Shown here: positions 1 through 6,675 of the stretch, piece after piece
Layout: every line of letters starts with the position of its first letter
How positions within the stretch are numbered: the stretch's first letter is position 1
Source of the DNA: Maribacter sp.
Lineage (GTDB): Bacteria > Bacteroidota > Bacteroidia > Flavobacteriales > Flavobacteriaceae
Direction of reading: 5' to 3'
Assembly: GCA_003232155.1 (NCBI GenBank)
Contig: QILY01000314.1
Coordinates: 1-18,107 of the forward strand
Length of the DNA: 18,107 bases
Made by a program: the position numbers and the translations under genes
The notes under the pieces: generated by a model
Databases searched by the model: none
Seen by the model: the letters and a program-made list of their open reading frames with translations, nothing else
Told to the model about the DNA's origin: nothing

Positions 1-543
1 ATAGCCCTTTTCTACTTCTAATGTTTTTAGGTCTATTTCGATTGATTTAGAGAAGAGTGACATAATTTGCTCAAAATCTACGGGTTTGTATCTTTTTAAA
101 ATTATATTTTTTTTGAGTACTGCTTGTGCCAATTCAGTATAAGCTTTGAATTCTTTAGGGTTCTCTTTTATCCAATTTTCATATTGTTCAATAGCTTTAT
201 GGATGTATTTTTCTTTATCTTTAGGTTGTTTTACTTGGTCAACTATCAATTCATAGCAGGAACCTCTATAAGAACTGAATGATTTTTTAGGAGTAAGCTT
301 TTCGGCTTTATCAATCCATTCTAACATGTCAAAAACGGTTTCTTTTCCTTCAATTTTACCACAATCATAATCCATGGCGTAAACGAATTTAATACTTAGG
401 TAGGCTTCCGACAACTCCTGCTTAAGCACAACTGAACCTGTTGTTGAAACTTCATTATAAAGTTTATCAAGACCATTGATATCTTCATTTTCATCAAATT
501 CATTTATTTTTTTCTTTATGCCTTTTTCTTTGGTTTTGTTCAT
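1..543 (-). CDS. Helical, TPR-like hypothetical protein (3' end beyond window)
   Basis: An open frame runs on the minus strand from an ATG at 543-541 to the window edge, giving 181 codons with no stop, so the C-terminus is missing. An in-frame TAG lies just upstream of the ATG with no other start between, so the start is firm. The visible protein begins MNKTKEKGIKKK, is rich in Lys/Glu and appears wholly alpha-helical. Segments such as KYIHKAIEQYENWIKENP and AYTELAQAVLKKN resemble TPR-type helix pairs (roughly residues 120-150). There is no signal peptide or membrane segment, so it is probably cytoplasmic. It is the last visible gene of a tight minus-strand series, 33 bp after the UPF0175 gene. 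I do not recognise a specific family; TPR-like is inferred from pattern only. Confidence 0.7.
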   Translation of the reverse strand, partial: MNKTKEKGIKKKINEFDENEDINGLDKLYNEVSTTGSVVLKQELSEAYLSIKFVYAMDYDCGKIEGKETVFDMLEWIDKAEKLTPKKSFSSYRGSCYELIVDQVKQPKDKEKYIHKAIEQYENWIKENPKEFKAYTELAQAVLKKNIILKRYKPVDFEQIMSLFSKSIEIDLKTLEVEKGY

Positions 544-576
544 TATGTTAGCCTTTTGTTTATTGATTTCAATAAG

Positions 577-819
577 CTAATAATCTAAATTTTTTAAGGT
601 TTCAATATCATCTTTTAAATCATCAATGTCATAATTTACAGTAAAGCCGTATTTTGATAAGAGTCCATGAAACTCATATTCACCTATTCCTAAAATTCTC
701 CCTGCCATTGTTCCGTGAATTCCTTTCGATTTATAGATTGCAACGGCAAGAAGTTCTAAAGCTTCTTTTTGGTTTATATTCAATTTTTTGGCTATGTTGT
801 CGTCTAGTTCAATTTTCAT
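577..819 (-). CDS. UPF0175 family small protein (antitoxin-like, HTH)
   Basis: This 80-aa protein fits UPF0175. The N-terminal half (LNINQKEALELLAVAIYKSKGI) is the usual helix for members of this family, followed by the MAGRILGIGEYEFHGLLSKYG segment that reads as a helix-turn-helix. The C-terminus NYDIDDLKDDIETLKNL is the acidic tail typical of the family. In archaea and cyanobacteria UPF0175 proteins are often antitoxins paired with a DUF3368 PIN toxin. No PIN protein is visible here, so an antitoxin or DNA-binding role is only inferred. Its ATG overlaps the TAA of the 91-aa gene upstream by one base (TAATG), implying translational coupling with that gene. Confidence 0.8.
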   Translation of the reverse strand: MKIELDDNIAKKLNINQKEALELLAVAIYKSKGIHGTMAGRILGIGEYEFHGLLSKYGFTVNYDIDDLKDDIETLKNLDY

Positions 820-1094
820 TACTCCTCTGTTTTTATAGTAATAACTGTTCCCATTAAATTAAATATATGATATCCGCAATGTTCTGTAAATACACCTATT
901 TCGCTATATTCTGGTGCTTTAATTACTAAAGGATACCTAAACTCTGCATAAGAACCATCTTCAAATTTTATTTCTACAATTTCATTTATAGAAAAATCAT
1001 CGCATAGTAATTTGTTTCGATTGGTTTCTCCTTTAGATTTTAAATAGGTTTCTATTTTTGTTTTCCATCTTTCTGGTAAATCCTCGAATTCCAT
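819..1094 (-). CDS. Hypothetical 91-aa cytosolic protein coupled to UPF0175 gene
   Basis: The 91-aa protein starts MEFEDLPERWKTKIETYLKSKG, a predicted helical head. It continues with alternating beta-rich segments (EIVEIKFEDGSYAEFRYPLVIKAP, then EIGVFTEHCGYHIF), so it looks like a small alpha+beta domain. It has no signal peptide, membrane segment or recognisable catalytic motif; the only notable residues are the FTEHCGYH cluster near residues 69-76. The stop codon overlaps the ATG of the UPF0175 gene, and the upstream 148-aa gene ends 13 bp before its start, so it belongs to the same transcription unit. I cannot name a family. It could be the partner of the UPF0175 protein or an immunity-like protein, but nothing in the sequence decides. 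Confidence 0.7.
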   Translation of the reverse strand: MEFEDLPERWKTKIETYLKSKGETNRNKLLCDDFSINEIVEIKFEDGSYAEFRYPLVIKAPEYSEIGVFTEHCGYHIFNLMGTVITIKTEE

Positions 1095-1107
1095 TTCGTT
1101 ATTCTTG

Positions 1108-1554
1108 TTATATTTTTTGTTCTATATATTTCCAAGACTCTTCGAGGGTTTCGAAAATCCACTCTTTATCTGTTGCTAGCTCTATACTATTTGGATCATC
1201 ATGTACAAGCGTTCCTATTGCTTTTTTACATCTATCGCCAATTAGTAAGGCTGTTGGAAAATCGCTATCTGTATATTGGCCTACTCCAATACTAAATACT
1301 ATGTCCATTTTATCTCCCCAATAATATTCAAGGTCTCTAAAATCTAAAATTGCACCCATTGGCTGATATGCCATTAAACCGAACTGCCCTTTTGCGTACA
1401 TATAATGGGCATCGTCGTCAGAGTCATATTCACCAGAAAACTTTATCACTATAATGTCAGCATTATTAATTTTAGAAATCCCGACAGAAAACGAAACTTT
1501 TATTTCGCTCATTTTTTCGGGATTGAGTTGTTCTAATTTTATTTTATTAGTCAC
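1108..1554 (-). CDS. Hypothetical 148-aa cytosolic alpha/beta protein
   Basis: The frame opens with a GTG at 1554-1552 (MTNKIKLEQLNPEKM...). An in-frame ATG at codon 15 (1512-1510, MSEIKVSFSV) is an equally plausible start and would leave a 53-bp gap to the preceding gene instead of 11 bp. The body alternates predicted strands (IIVIKFSGEY, MGAILDFRDLEYYWGDK, PTALLIGDRC) with helices and ends in an amphipathic helix (ETLEESWKYIEQKI). This is compatible with a STAS-like or small Rossmann-like fold. No catalytic motif or export signal is seen. It sits between the lipoprotein gene and the 91-aa gene in the same tight series. The family is not recognised. Confidence 0.65.
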   Translation of the reverse strand: MTNKIKLEQLNPEKMSEIKVSFSVGISKINNADIIVIKFSGEYDSDDDAHYMYAKGQFGLMAYQPMGAILDFRDLEYYWGDKMDIVFSIGVGQYTDSDFPTALLIGDRCKKAIGTLVHDDPNSIELATDKEWIFETLEESWKYIEQKI

Positions 1555-1565
1555 AGTTGTTAGGT

Positions 1566-2084
1566 TTATGGGATTGTTCCTATTTCACAAAATTTATAAA
1601 TTCCGTTTTCTTTTTTGAACTTAAAATTATGCTGTCCGCCTTCATGCTCTAAAGTAGGTTCGGTGGTTGTTACCAAAATCTGATATACATTTGTATCTGC
1701 CTTGGAAAATATAGTTTTTTTGGTTTTTAAAATAGTGACAAAATCACTGTTAAAAATAATATTAAGATCTTGTTGCAAAAAGGTGTCTATTGATATGTGG
1801 GTTTTACTATTATAAATTTCATGCCAATCATCATTTTCTGCTCTTAATTTATTGAGTTCTTCATATTCTTGAGGTGTATTATCTGGGCAAACATAGCAGT
1901 CAATTTTATTAGAGGATAACTTTCTGAATTCGTTTTTGTTTTTTTGCTCGATTGTTTTCAAAAAGTTACTCCATACTTCAACAATTTCTTTATCTGGATG
2001 GTTGTAGGTTTGTTTTTTCTTATATGTACATGAATGAAATGTAAAGCACATTACTAAAATCAATAAGACTAAATTTGTTCTCAT
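1566..2084 (-). CDS. Putative lipoprotein, 172 aa
   Basis: The N-terminus MRTNLVLLILVMCFTFHSC is a signal peptide ending in a lipobox-like FHSC, so Cys19 is the likely lipidated residue and the protein would be anchored to a membrane facing the periplasm or cell surface. The mature part has a helical stretch (EIVEVWSNFLKTIEQKNKNEFRKLSS) resembling the first helix of NTF2/SnoaL-like cone folds, a CYVCPDN pair of cysteines (about residues 63-66), and beta-rich C-terminal segments (YQILVTTTEPTLEHEGG, HNFKFKKENGIYKFCEIG). That pattern often marks NTF2-like lipoproteins, but this is inference. It is the first gene of the tight minus-strand series, 11 bp before the 148-aa gene; the promoter should lie in 2085-2318. 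Confidence 0.7.
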   Translation of the reverse strand: MRTNLVLLILVMCFTFHSCTYKKKQTYNHPDKEIVEVWSNFLKTIEQKNKNEFRKLSSNKIDCYVCPDNTPQEYEELNKLRAENDDWHEIYNSKTHISIDTFLQQDLNIIFNSDFVTILKTKKTIFSKADTNVYQILVTTTEPTLEHEGGQHNFKFKKENGIYKFCEIGTIP

Positions 2085-2106
2085 TTTGTTTGTTTTTATT
2101 CTATCT

Positions 2107-2215
2107 TCAAGTTATTCATTCTTTTTTGTAAACTCATTTCGCTATTTTTTTCAATTATTTTACAGATTAGATTGACTGTATAATTCAAAAATTCTTAATC
2201 TTATTATATCTAACT
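2107..2215 (-). pseudogene. Broken copy of the 3' end of the 126-aa gene
   Basis: This stretch repeats the last ~35 codons of the gene at 2900-3280 at high DNA identity (compare 2107-2200 with 2894-2990). It is not functional: the codon for Lys99 has become TAA, Arg110 has become Cys, and one A is lost from the homopolymer before the stop, shifting the frame. Beyond about 2200 the match continues patchily with a short deletion and is gone by about 2216. It lies on the far side of the exonuclease gene from the intact copy and in the same orientation, so the exonuclease sits between direct repeats of about 95 bp. Confidence 0.85.
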
Positions 2216-2318
2216 TTAAATAGCTTTTTTCGCATTATTATACACAAGTCAGTAATTTTGTTTTGTGCACCATTATATTTGTATCTATAAATTAGCCATT
2301 ATTGTTGATACATTTTTA

Positions 2319-2870
2319 CTATACATTGTTTTTAATTTTCCATTTACCAAAATTCGCCTTAAATATTTTATAAATATTTCTCGCATCATCAATTCCTCTG
2401 TGATGTGTTCCTTCTAATTCTAATCCTTCTTTTTTTAGAGCACTACCCATTCCAATTGGTTTTCTTAAGTGTTTAATGTCTGCATATTGGTGTTTAAGAC
2501 TTATATGGTTTTTCAGCCAATTTTTATTAAGTTTATGTAAATCACAGTCTTTTACAAACTGATTTTTGTCATAAAAGCCCCAACTGCATAAAATATACGG
2601 TTCTTTTTGATCAATCCAGTTTATAAATTTATTAATCACAATTTCGTATGTCTCGGCAGCGTCGATATCGGTTTGTTCAATTGTTGTAAGTTCTTTACAA
2701 AAATTTGATAATTTAGGATTTAATTTCGGCTTAATAAATTCAGAAAATTCACTTATGTTGTTTCCGTCTTTGTCAACTTTCAAAGCACCAATCTCAATTA
2801 TCTCATTTTGTTGTTTTAAATTCCTGTTTTTCCAACAAGTCGCTTCTAAGTCTAATATTATGTAATTCAT
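2319..2870 (-). CDS. DEDDh-type 3'-5' exonuclease (ERI1/KapD-like)
   Basis: This 183-aa protein is a single exonuclease domain of the RNase T/DnaQ superfamily, which hydrolyses RNA or DNA from the 3' end using two metal ions. All motifs are visible: Exo I at residues 6-13 (LDLEATCW, Asp7 and Glu9), Exo II around residues 96-105 (SWGFYDKNQF, Asp101), and Exo III at 156-165 (HHRGIDDARN, with His157 and Asp162 as the DEDDh pair). DLEATCW and HxGIDD-like motifs are characteristic of the ERI1/KapD/Snipper group rather than DNA polymerase epsilon. There is no export signal, so it should be cytosolic. It is 29 bp downstream of the 126-aa gene and may be cotranscribed with it. It lies between two copies of the 3' end of that gene (2107-2200 and 2894-2990), suggesting that it arrived or moved as a cassette. 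The natural substrate is unknown. Confidence 0.92.
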   Translation of the reverse strand: MNYIILDLEATCWKNRNLKQQNEIIEIGALKVDKDGNNISEFSEFIKPKLNPKLSNFCKELTTIEQTDIDAAETYEIVINKFINWIDQKEPYILCSWGFYDKNQFVKDCDLHKLNKNWLKNHISLKHQYADIKHLRKPIGMGSALKKEGLELEGTHHRGIDDARNIYKIFKANFGKWKIKNNV

Positions 2871-2899
2871 GTTTTTATTACTGTTGTTTGTGTATCAAG

Positions 2900-3280
2900 T
2901 TATTCATTCTTTTTTTGTAAACTCATTTCACTATTTTTTTCAATTATTTTACGGATTAGATTGACTGTATAGTTCAAGAATTCTTTATCTCTTATTCCAT
3001 AACCATCTAACCCTACTAATCTAACTTTATTATTAGTTTCTAATGCTAGAAAAAATAAGGTGTAATCTCCATTTTTACTGAATCTTATCTCATCTACCTC
3101 TCGCCTAATGGTAAAATTGCTTAATTCATCAGCATAAGGCGAGTTTCGTATCAACTCGTAGTTTTCTATGGTTAATAATTTATTGTTTTCCTTATTTATT
3201 TTAACTTGTTTTCTTCCTGTCAAGACTGAGTAACTAGCGATAATAATTATAACTAAAATTATAGTAACAACTGTTTTCAT
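2900..3280 (-). CDS. Hypothetical membrane-anchored protein, 126 aa
   Basis: The N-terminus carries one strong hydrophobic segment (residues 4-20, VVTIILVIIIIASYSVL) followed by TGRKQ, which suggests a signal anchor with the rest on the outer face of the inner membrane. The remaining ~100 residues form a small alpha/beta domain (FTIRREVDEIRFSKNGDYTLFFLAL, then KVRLVGLDGYGI) ending in an amphipathic helix (LNYTVNLIRKIIEKN). I do not recognise the family. Two relics of related genes are in the window: a near-identical broken 3' end at 2107-2215 and a diverged 3' end at 6527-6634. It starts 11 bp after the end of the truncated 327-aa relic at 3292. Confidence 0.7.
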   Translation of the reverse strand: MKTVVTIILVIIIIASYSVLTGRKQVKINKENNKLLTIENYELIRNSPYADELSNFTIRREVDEIRFSKNGDYTLFFLALETNNKVRLVGLDGYGIRDKEFLNYTVNLIRKIIEKNSEMSLQKKNE

Positions 3281-3291
3281 TATATTTTATT

Positions 3292-3523
3292 TTACTTACA
3301 TTTAACTTTAAATAGTGATTTTTCATTTATTTTATAATTCTTAGATTCTTGTAACGTAAACTCTTTTAAAACCTTATAAGCATAGATAAGTGACATATTA
3401 TGAAATGAATTATCATTTTTAGTATATTCTTCTCCTTCTATATAACTTTTTGTATTTATAAAAGCTTTTTTTTCTGTATTAAACTGGTGATGCTTATGTA
3501 TATCTTGATGCTCTTCATCAAAG
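3292..3523 (-). pseudogene. Truncated relic: C-terminal 75 codons of the 327-aa exported protein gene
   Basis: Positions 3298-3520 match 5521-5743 base for base without gaps, with about 11 mismatches in 223 (roughly 95%). The reading frame is intact and would encode residues 253-327 of the 327-aa protein with about ten substitutions, ending KVKCK and TAA at 3294-3292. The 5' three quarters of the gene, including its signal peptide, is absent. The match stops at 3520, directly against a hairpin element (3524-3558) and then the HEAT-like gene. No start codon or promoter belonging to it can be seen, so it is unlikely to be expressed as a protein. Confidence 0.9.
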
Positions 3524-3558
3524 AAACCCCTGCACTTTCAGTGCAGGGTGGTTTAGTT
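3524..3558. repeat. REP-like hairpin element (IS200/RAYT-associated type)
   Basis: The stem CCCTGCACT (3528-3536), loop TTC, and arm AGTGCAGGG (3540-3548) form a perfect 9-bp hairpin followed by TGGTTTAGTT. The core is shared with 11246-11279, where 24 bases from the stem end through GGTTTAGTT are identical. A variant, CTGCAAT-TTC-ATTGCAG followed by TTTAGT, lies just upstream of the Y1 transposase at 7803-7825. The element sits exactly at the junction between the truncated 327-aa relic and the HEAT-like gene. The TTTAGTT tail contains the TAA stop codon of the latter. Confidence 0.75.
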
Positions 3559-4485
3559 CAAATTTAGAAGTCTGGATTTAAGAGATTCGGGCAATTCCTT
3601 TTCTAGTGCTTTCAACCTTAACTCTTCTTGTAATAATTTAGATTTCAAATTGGGATCGTTAGTTGCATCAATTGTATTTAATGCAACATTTCTATAATCA
3701 TCATTACTCGTTTCGTTTACAAAACGGAGTAATATATCCGTAACCTCTGGAGATTTTTGTGACTCTAAATAAAATAGAATTGTAGCAATTCTCCAATGGG
3801 GAAAATCAGGTAACTTAATTAAATGCACAGCAAGTATATCCGTTACACTTGACTGGAAGTGCAGGTTTAAATAACTCATTGCACCCATAGGTGATGGACT
3901 GGTTATAGGTGTGCGCGCTAATCTGACAGGTAAGGAATCCAGATAACTCAATGCCTCCTGATTCTTCGGTGATCGTCCACTGATCCAATTTATCATCATT
4001 CGAGCGTAGAACCTTGTAAAAGAATCTTGATCACTTAATTTGGTTTGGAGCATAGCAACTGCATCCCCTCCAAACTCGCGTAATTGATACTCTTTTTTGA
4101 GATATTCATTACCTTTTACAGCAATCAGTTCAGCAAATAAAGTTTCCATTGACATAGCCTTCTTAGTGTTTGTTTGTGCAAAGCTGCAAGATAAAAATAA
4201 AATCATAATCGCATTTATTAATACGCATTGTACTAGGACCTTCTTCAGTCGTGTATAGCAATCTTTCCAGTCTTTACTCAGTGAATTCCACCAATCTTCT
4301 GGGTCAATTTTTGGATTGGGAAAATCAACAGTGAATACTACTTTTTTAAATGCAGCGTCTATAATATCTTGGGTAAGAAGTATCATTTTATCTAGTGCTT
4401 CTAGATACGATTTTTCTTGATTTAAGTCTGTTACTTCAATAACTACCTTGTTTGCTTCTTCTGGTGATAAATTACTGTCTTTCAT
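3553..4485 (-). CDS. HEAT-repeat-like protein with a foreign cytosolic N-terminus and buried signal peptide
   Basis: This 310-aa frame looks like two joined pieces. Residues 1-79 are charged and cytosolic in character (EDWWNSLSKDWKDCYTRL near 63-80), similar in style to the N-terminal region of some LRR proteins. Residues 81-104 form a complete signal peptide: a KK start, a long hydrophobic core (VLINAIMILFLSC) and a SFAQ cleavage site. Residues 110-310 are helical repeats of HEAT or PBS-lyase style (LREFGGDAVAMLQTKL, DILLRFVNETSNDDYRNVALNTIDATNDP). The codon before the two Lys codons is CTG, one change from ATG, so the exported protein probably once began at residue 80. As it stands a helix inside the chain would act as a membrane anchor or be non-functional. 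Its base composition is richer in GC than its neighbours. The stop codon comes from the hairpin element at 3524-3558. Confidence 0.65.
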   Translation of the reverse strand: MKDSNLSPEEANKVVIEVTDLNQEKSYLEALDKMILLTQDIIDAAFKKVVFTVDFPNPKIDPEDWWNSLSKDWKDCYTRLKKVLVQCVLINAIMILFLSCSFAQTNTKKAMSMETLFAELIAVKGNEYLKKEYQLREFGGDAVAMLQTKLSDQDSFTRFYARMMINWISGRSPKNQEALSYLDSLPVRLARTPITSPSPMGAMSYLNLHFQSSVTDILAVHLIKLPDFPHWRIATILFYLESQKSPEVTDILLRFVNETSNDDYRNVALNTIDATNDPNLKSKLLQEELRLKALEKELPESLKSRLLNLN

Positions 4486-4756
4486 TTGGTCTTATTTTAT
4501 AGTTTTTTTAATTTTATATCCTAAGTTTATTTTGTAAATAATCAGTTAGTTAATTATCTGTAAAACAGCTGATTATGATTCATTTTGATTAAGGTCTATT
4601 GGCATAGTGTTCATTTATCACCTTGAATTTATGTAAGTTACTGGTAATCAGCTAAATTAAAATTTTGTTAATTTTTTAAATTTGGCTTTTTGCAAATATG
4701 CACAACTTTCAATTTAGGACTTACTAGCTATGTTTTATACAGCTTACCTTACAGTT

Positions 4757-5518
4757 TTAATTTTGTTTAATGATCATTCGTTTTTTTAAATCTACTTTAA
4801 CCTTTTCAGATAATATGCCCATATACTTCCAATGAATTTCAACTATATCCCCCATCCATTTATTAATTAATGAAAATTCTTCAGAAATTTCAGAAACTCC
4901 TCCATTATTTAAGGTTGTCCTTTCAATAGCTATTCCATTATAAATTCCCATTCCTCTCGATTCATTATTAAAATAGAACATGGTTATTGAATCTTCTCCA
5001 GTTTCTTTATTGAATGTAACTCCATTATTAGAAGCGTTTAGTGCTGGAATATAACGATTACTTAAATTAGTTATTCGTAATGTAAATCTTATTGATGGAA
5101 TATTGTTGTTATTTTTAAATTCAACGATATTTTCGAGCTTAACTGAATCTTTTTCTAAAGGTGTTTGGCAATTTGTTTCAAATTCTCTATCAGTCTGAAT
5201 AAATTCAAATTCCCAAGCAGTCATATTTAAATTAGAGGACTTAGTACTTGTATATTTTCCTACAATCGCTACTTTATCACCTATTTTAAAAAAAGTAAAT
5301 GATGTTGGGTGTTTTAAATTAGTAGAATCAATTAATACTTTGTATGTTTTTAAAATTCCTGAATTTTCTATTTCAGCAGTATAGCAATTATTTTTTGTGT
5401 GTTCTATTCCCACAACTCTTCCGCTAATTTTAGTGCCCATTTCATTTTTAATTTTACTTTGTCCAAGACAAACACATAAATTAACTAAAGTAAATAGAAT
5501 TGTAAATCTCGTTTTCAT
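4757..5518 (-). CDS. Exported hypothetical protein (253 aa from preferred start)
   Basis: I prefer the ATG at 5518-5516, because it forms an ATGA overlap with the TGA of the 327-aa gene. An ATG two codons upstream (5524) would add only Met-Tyr. The N-terminus MKTRFTILFTLVNLCVCLGQ is a signal peptide with cleavage near LGQ. Next comes a beta-rich part of OB-fold character (GTKISGRVVGIEHTKNNCYTAEIE, then FKIGDKVAIVGKYTS, residues ~30-95). From about residue 130 there is a second beta-sandwich-like part (IPSIRFTLRITNLSNRYIPALNAS) that resembles the intracellular-trafficking/Ig-like domains of secreted proteins. No catalytic motif is visible and no family is named. Coupling to the 327-aa gene suggests that the two products act together in the cell envelope. 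Confidence 0.7.
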   Translation of the reverse strand: MKTRFTILFTLVNLCVCLGQSKIKNEMGTKISGRVVGIEHTKNNCYTAEIENSGILKTYKVLIDSTNLKHPTSFTFFKIGDKVAIVGKYTSTKSSNLNMTAWEFEFIQTDREFETNCQTPLEKDSVKLENIVEFKNNNNIPSIRFTLRITNLSNRYIPALNASNNGVTFNKETGEDSITMFYFNNESRGMGIYNGIAIERTTLNNGGVSEISEEFSLINKWMGDIVEIHWKYMGILSEKVKVDLKKRMIIKQN

Positions 5519-6498
5519 ATACATTTAACTTTAAATAGTGATTTTTCATTTACTTTATAATTCTTAGATTCTTGTAACGTAAACTCTTTTAAAACCCTAT
5601 AAGCATAGATAAGTGACATATTATGAAATGAATCATCAGTTTTGATATGTTCTTCTCCTTCTACATAATTTTTTGTATTTATAAAAGCATTTTTTTCTGT
5701 ATTAAATTGGTGATGCTTATGTATATCTTGATGCTCTTCATCACTCTCAACTCCTCCAAACATATTATAAGATGGATTAACGTAAAAGATGTTTTTATTT
5801 ACCTCTGTTTCCATAAACTTTCTGATAAATTTAATTTCTTCGGAATCTTCTTCTAATGGTATTCGTTTTGAATCAGAGAATGATGAATAATATTTCTCTC
5901 TGTCTTTAAAATAAAGTGTTTCATCCTTAAAGAGAACTGTAAATGAATGTATCTCAGTTTCTTCTTGATCTGTGGAAATAGCTATGAAATCATTATATCC
6001 TTCAGAGTTATTAAAAGTTAAAATTTTCCCTTTTTTTTGATCGTATTTTTTAGTCATAAGCAAAATATTATTTGCATTTGTATTGAATGTATGTACATAC
6101 GGAAAAGAAAAGCAATTGGCACCAACATTAAATACCCGTTGCATGGTATATTTTCGTTTTTCTGTTGCGTTTAACTGAATAAATGTTTGGTTATCTTCAA
6201 AACCGTTGAAAAATATTTTTGTATCACCTTTTAAATCTTTATTGTGTCTTCCGTATAATTCAAATACATTTTTTTTATTTGGTGTAAATTGAACAGTATC
6301 ATTATCTGTTATCTGCCATTTTCCTGTTTGAATACCTCCATAATAGATAATAGCATAATTGCCATTTTCCAATACACTCAGTTGAACTCCTTCACCTACA
6401 TTATATGTTCCGGTTATATTAATGCTATTTTGAGCATTTACTCCTATTGTTATTGGTATTAGGATGATTGTTATTAGTATTCGTTTAATTATTTTCAT
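5515..6498 (-). CDS. Exported hypothetical protein, 327 aa
   Basis: A clear signal peptide (residues 1-22, ending GVNAQ) leads into a beta-rich domain starting SINITGTYNVGEGVQLSV and GNYAIIYYGGIQTGKWQI. This is the 'GxY...G..L.L..dG.Y......G...GkW' pattern common in Bacteroidota secreted lipocalin/beta-barrel-like domains. The C-terminal ~90 residues are His/Glu-rich (SDEEHQDIHKHHQF) and helical (MSLIYAYRVLKEFTLQESKNYKVN). The length is intact here, while the last 75 codons are duplicated as a relic at 3292-3523. Its TGA overlaps the ATG of the next gene. No function can be assigned; a stress-related or surface role is a guess from export alone. Confidence 0.75.
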   Translation of the reverse strand: MKIIKRILITIILIPITIGVNAQNSINITGTYNVGEGVQLSVLENGNYAIIYYGGIQTGKWQITDNDTVQFTPNKKNVFELYGRHNKDLKGDTKIFFNGFEDNQTFIQLNATEKRKYTMQRVFNVGANCFSFPYVHTFNTNANNILLMTKKYDQKKGKILTFNNSEGYNDFIAISTDQEETEIHSFTVLFKDETLYFKDREKYYSSFSDSKRIPLEEDSEEIKFIRKFMETEVNKNIFYVNPSYNMFGGVESDEEHQDIHKHHQFNTEKNAFINTKNYVEGEEHIKTDDSFHNMSLIYAYRVLKEFTLQESKNYKVNEKSLFKVKCI

Positions 6499-6526
6499 TT
6501 TTAAAATGTCTTTATTTTGTTATTGC

Positions 6527-6634
6527 TTATACTATCTTTTCAATTATTCTGAATGTTTGTTCTATCAAATATTGGTTTTCTTCTTTTGAATAATTTATGA
6601 AACCTCTAGTATTTCTAATTAACCTATTGACATT
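6527..6634 (-). pseudogene. Diverged relic of the 126-aa protein gene (C-terminal end)
   Basis: This 35-codon frame between two stops has no start codon, yet reads as a real protein end: RGFINYSKEENQYLIEQTF followed by RIIEKIV and a stop. Aligned without gaps to residues 93-115 of the 126-aa protein (GYGIRDKE...RKIIEK), I count 10 identities in 23 columns. The preceding VNRLIRN also parallels its KVRLVG. Upstream, two TGA codons interrupt the frame, so it is a decayed fragment. It lies between the SIMPL gene and the 327-aa gene. This is the same relative position, just beside a 327-aa-type gene, that the intact 126-aa gene has beside the truncated relic at 3292. Confidence 0.55.
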
Positions 6635-6675
6635 TCATCACCTTGCCAAATTCTTAAAAATATTACCAAACGCAT

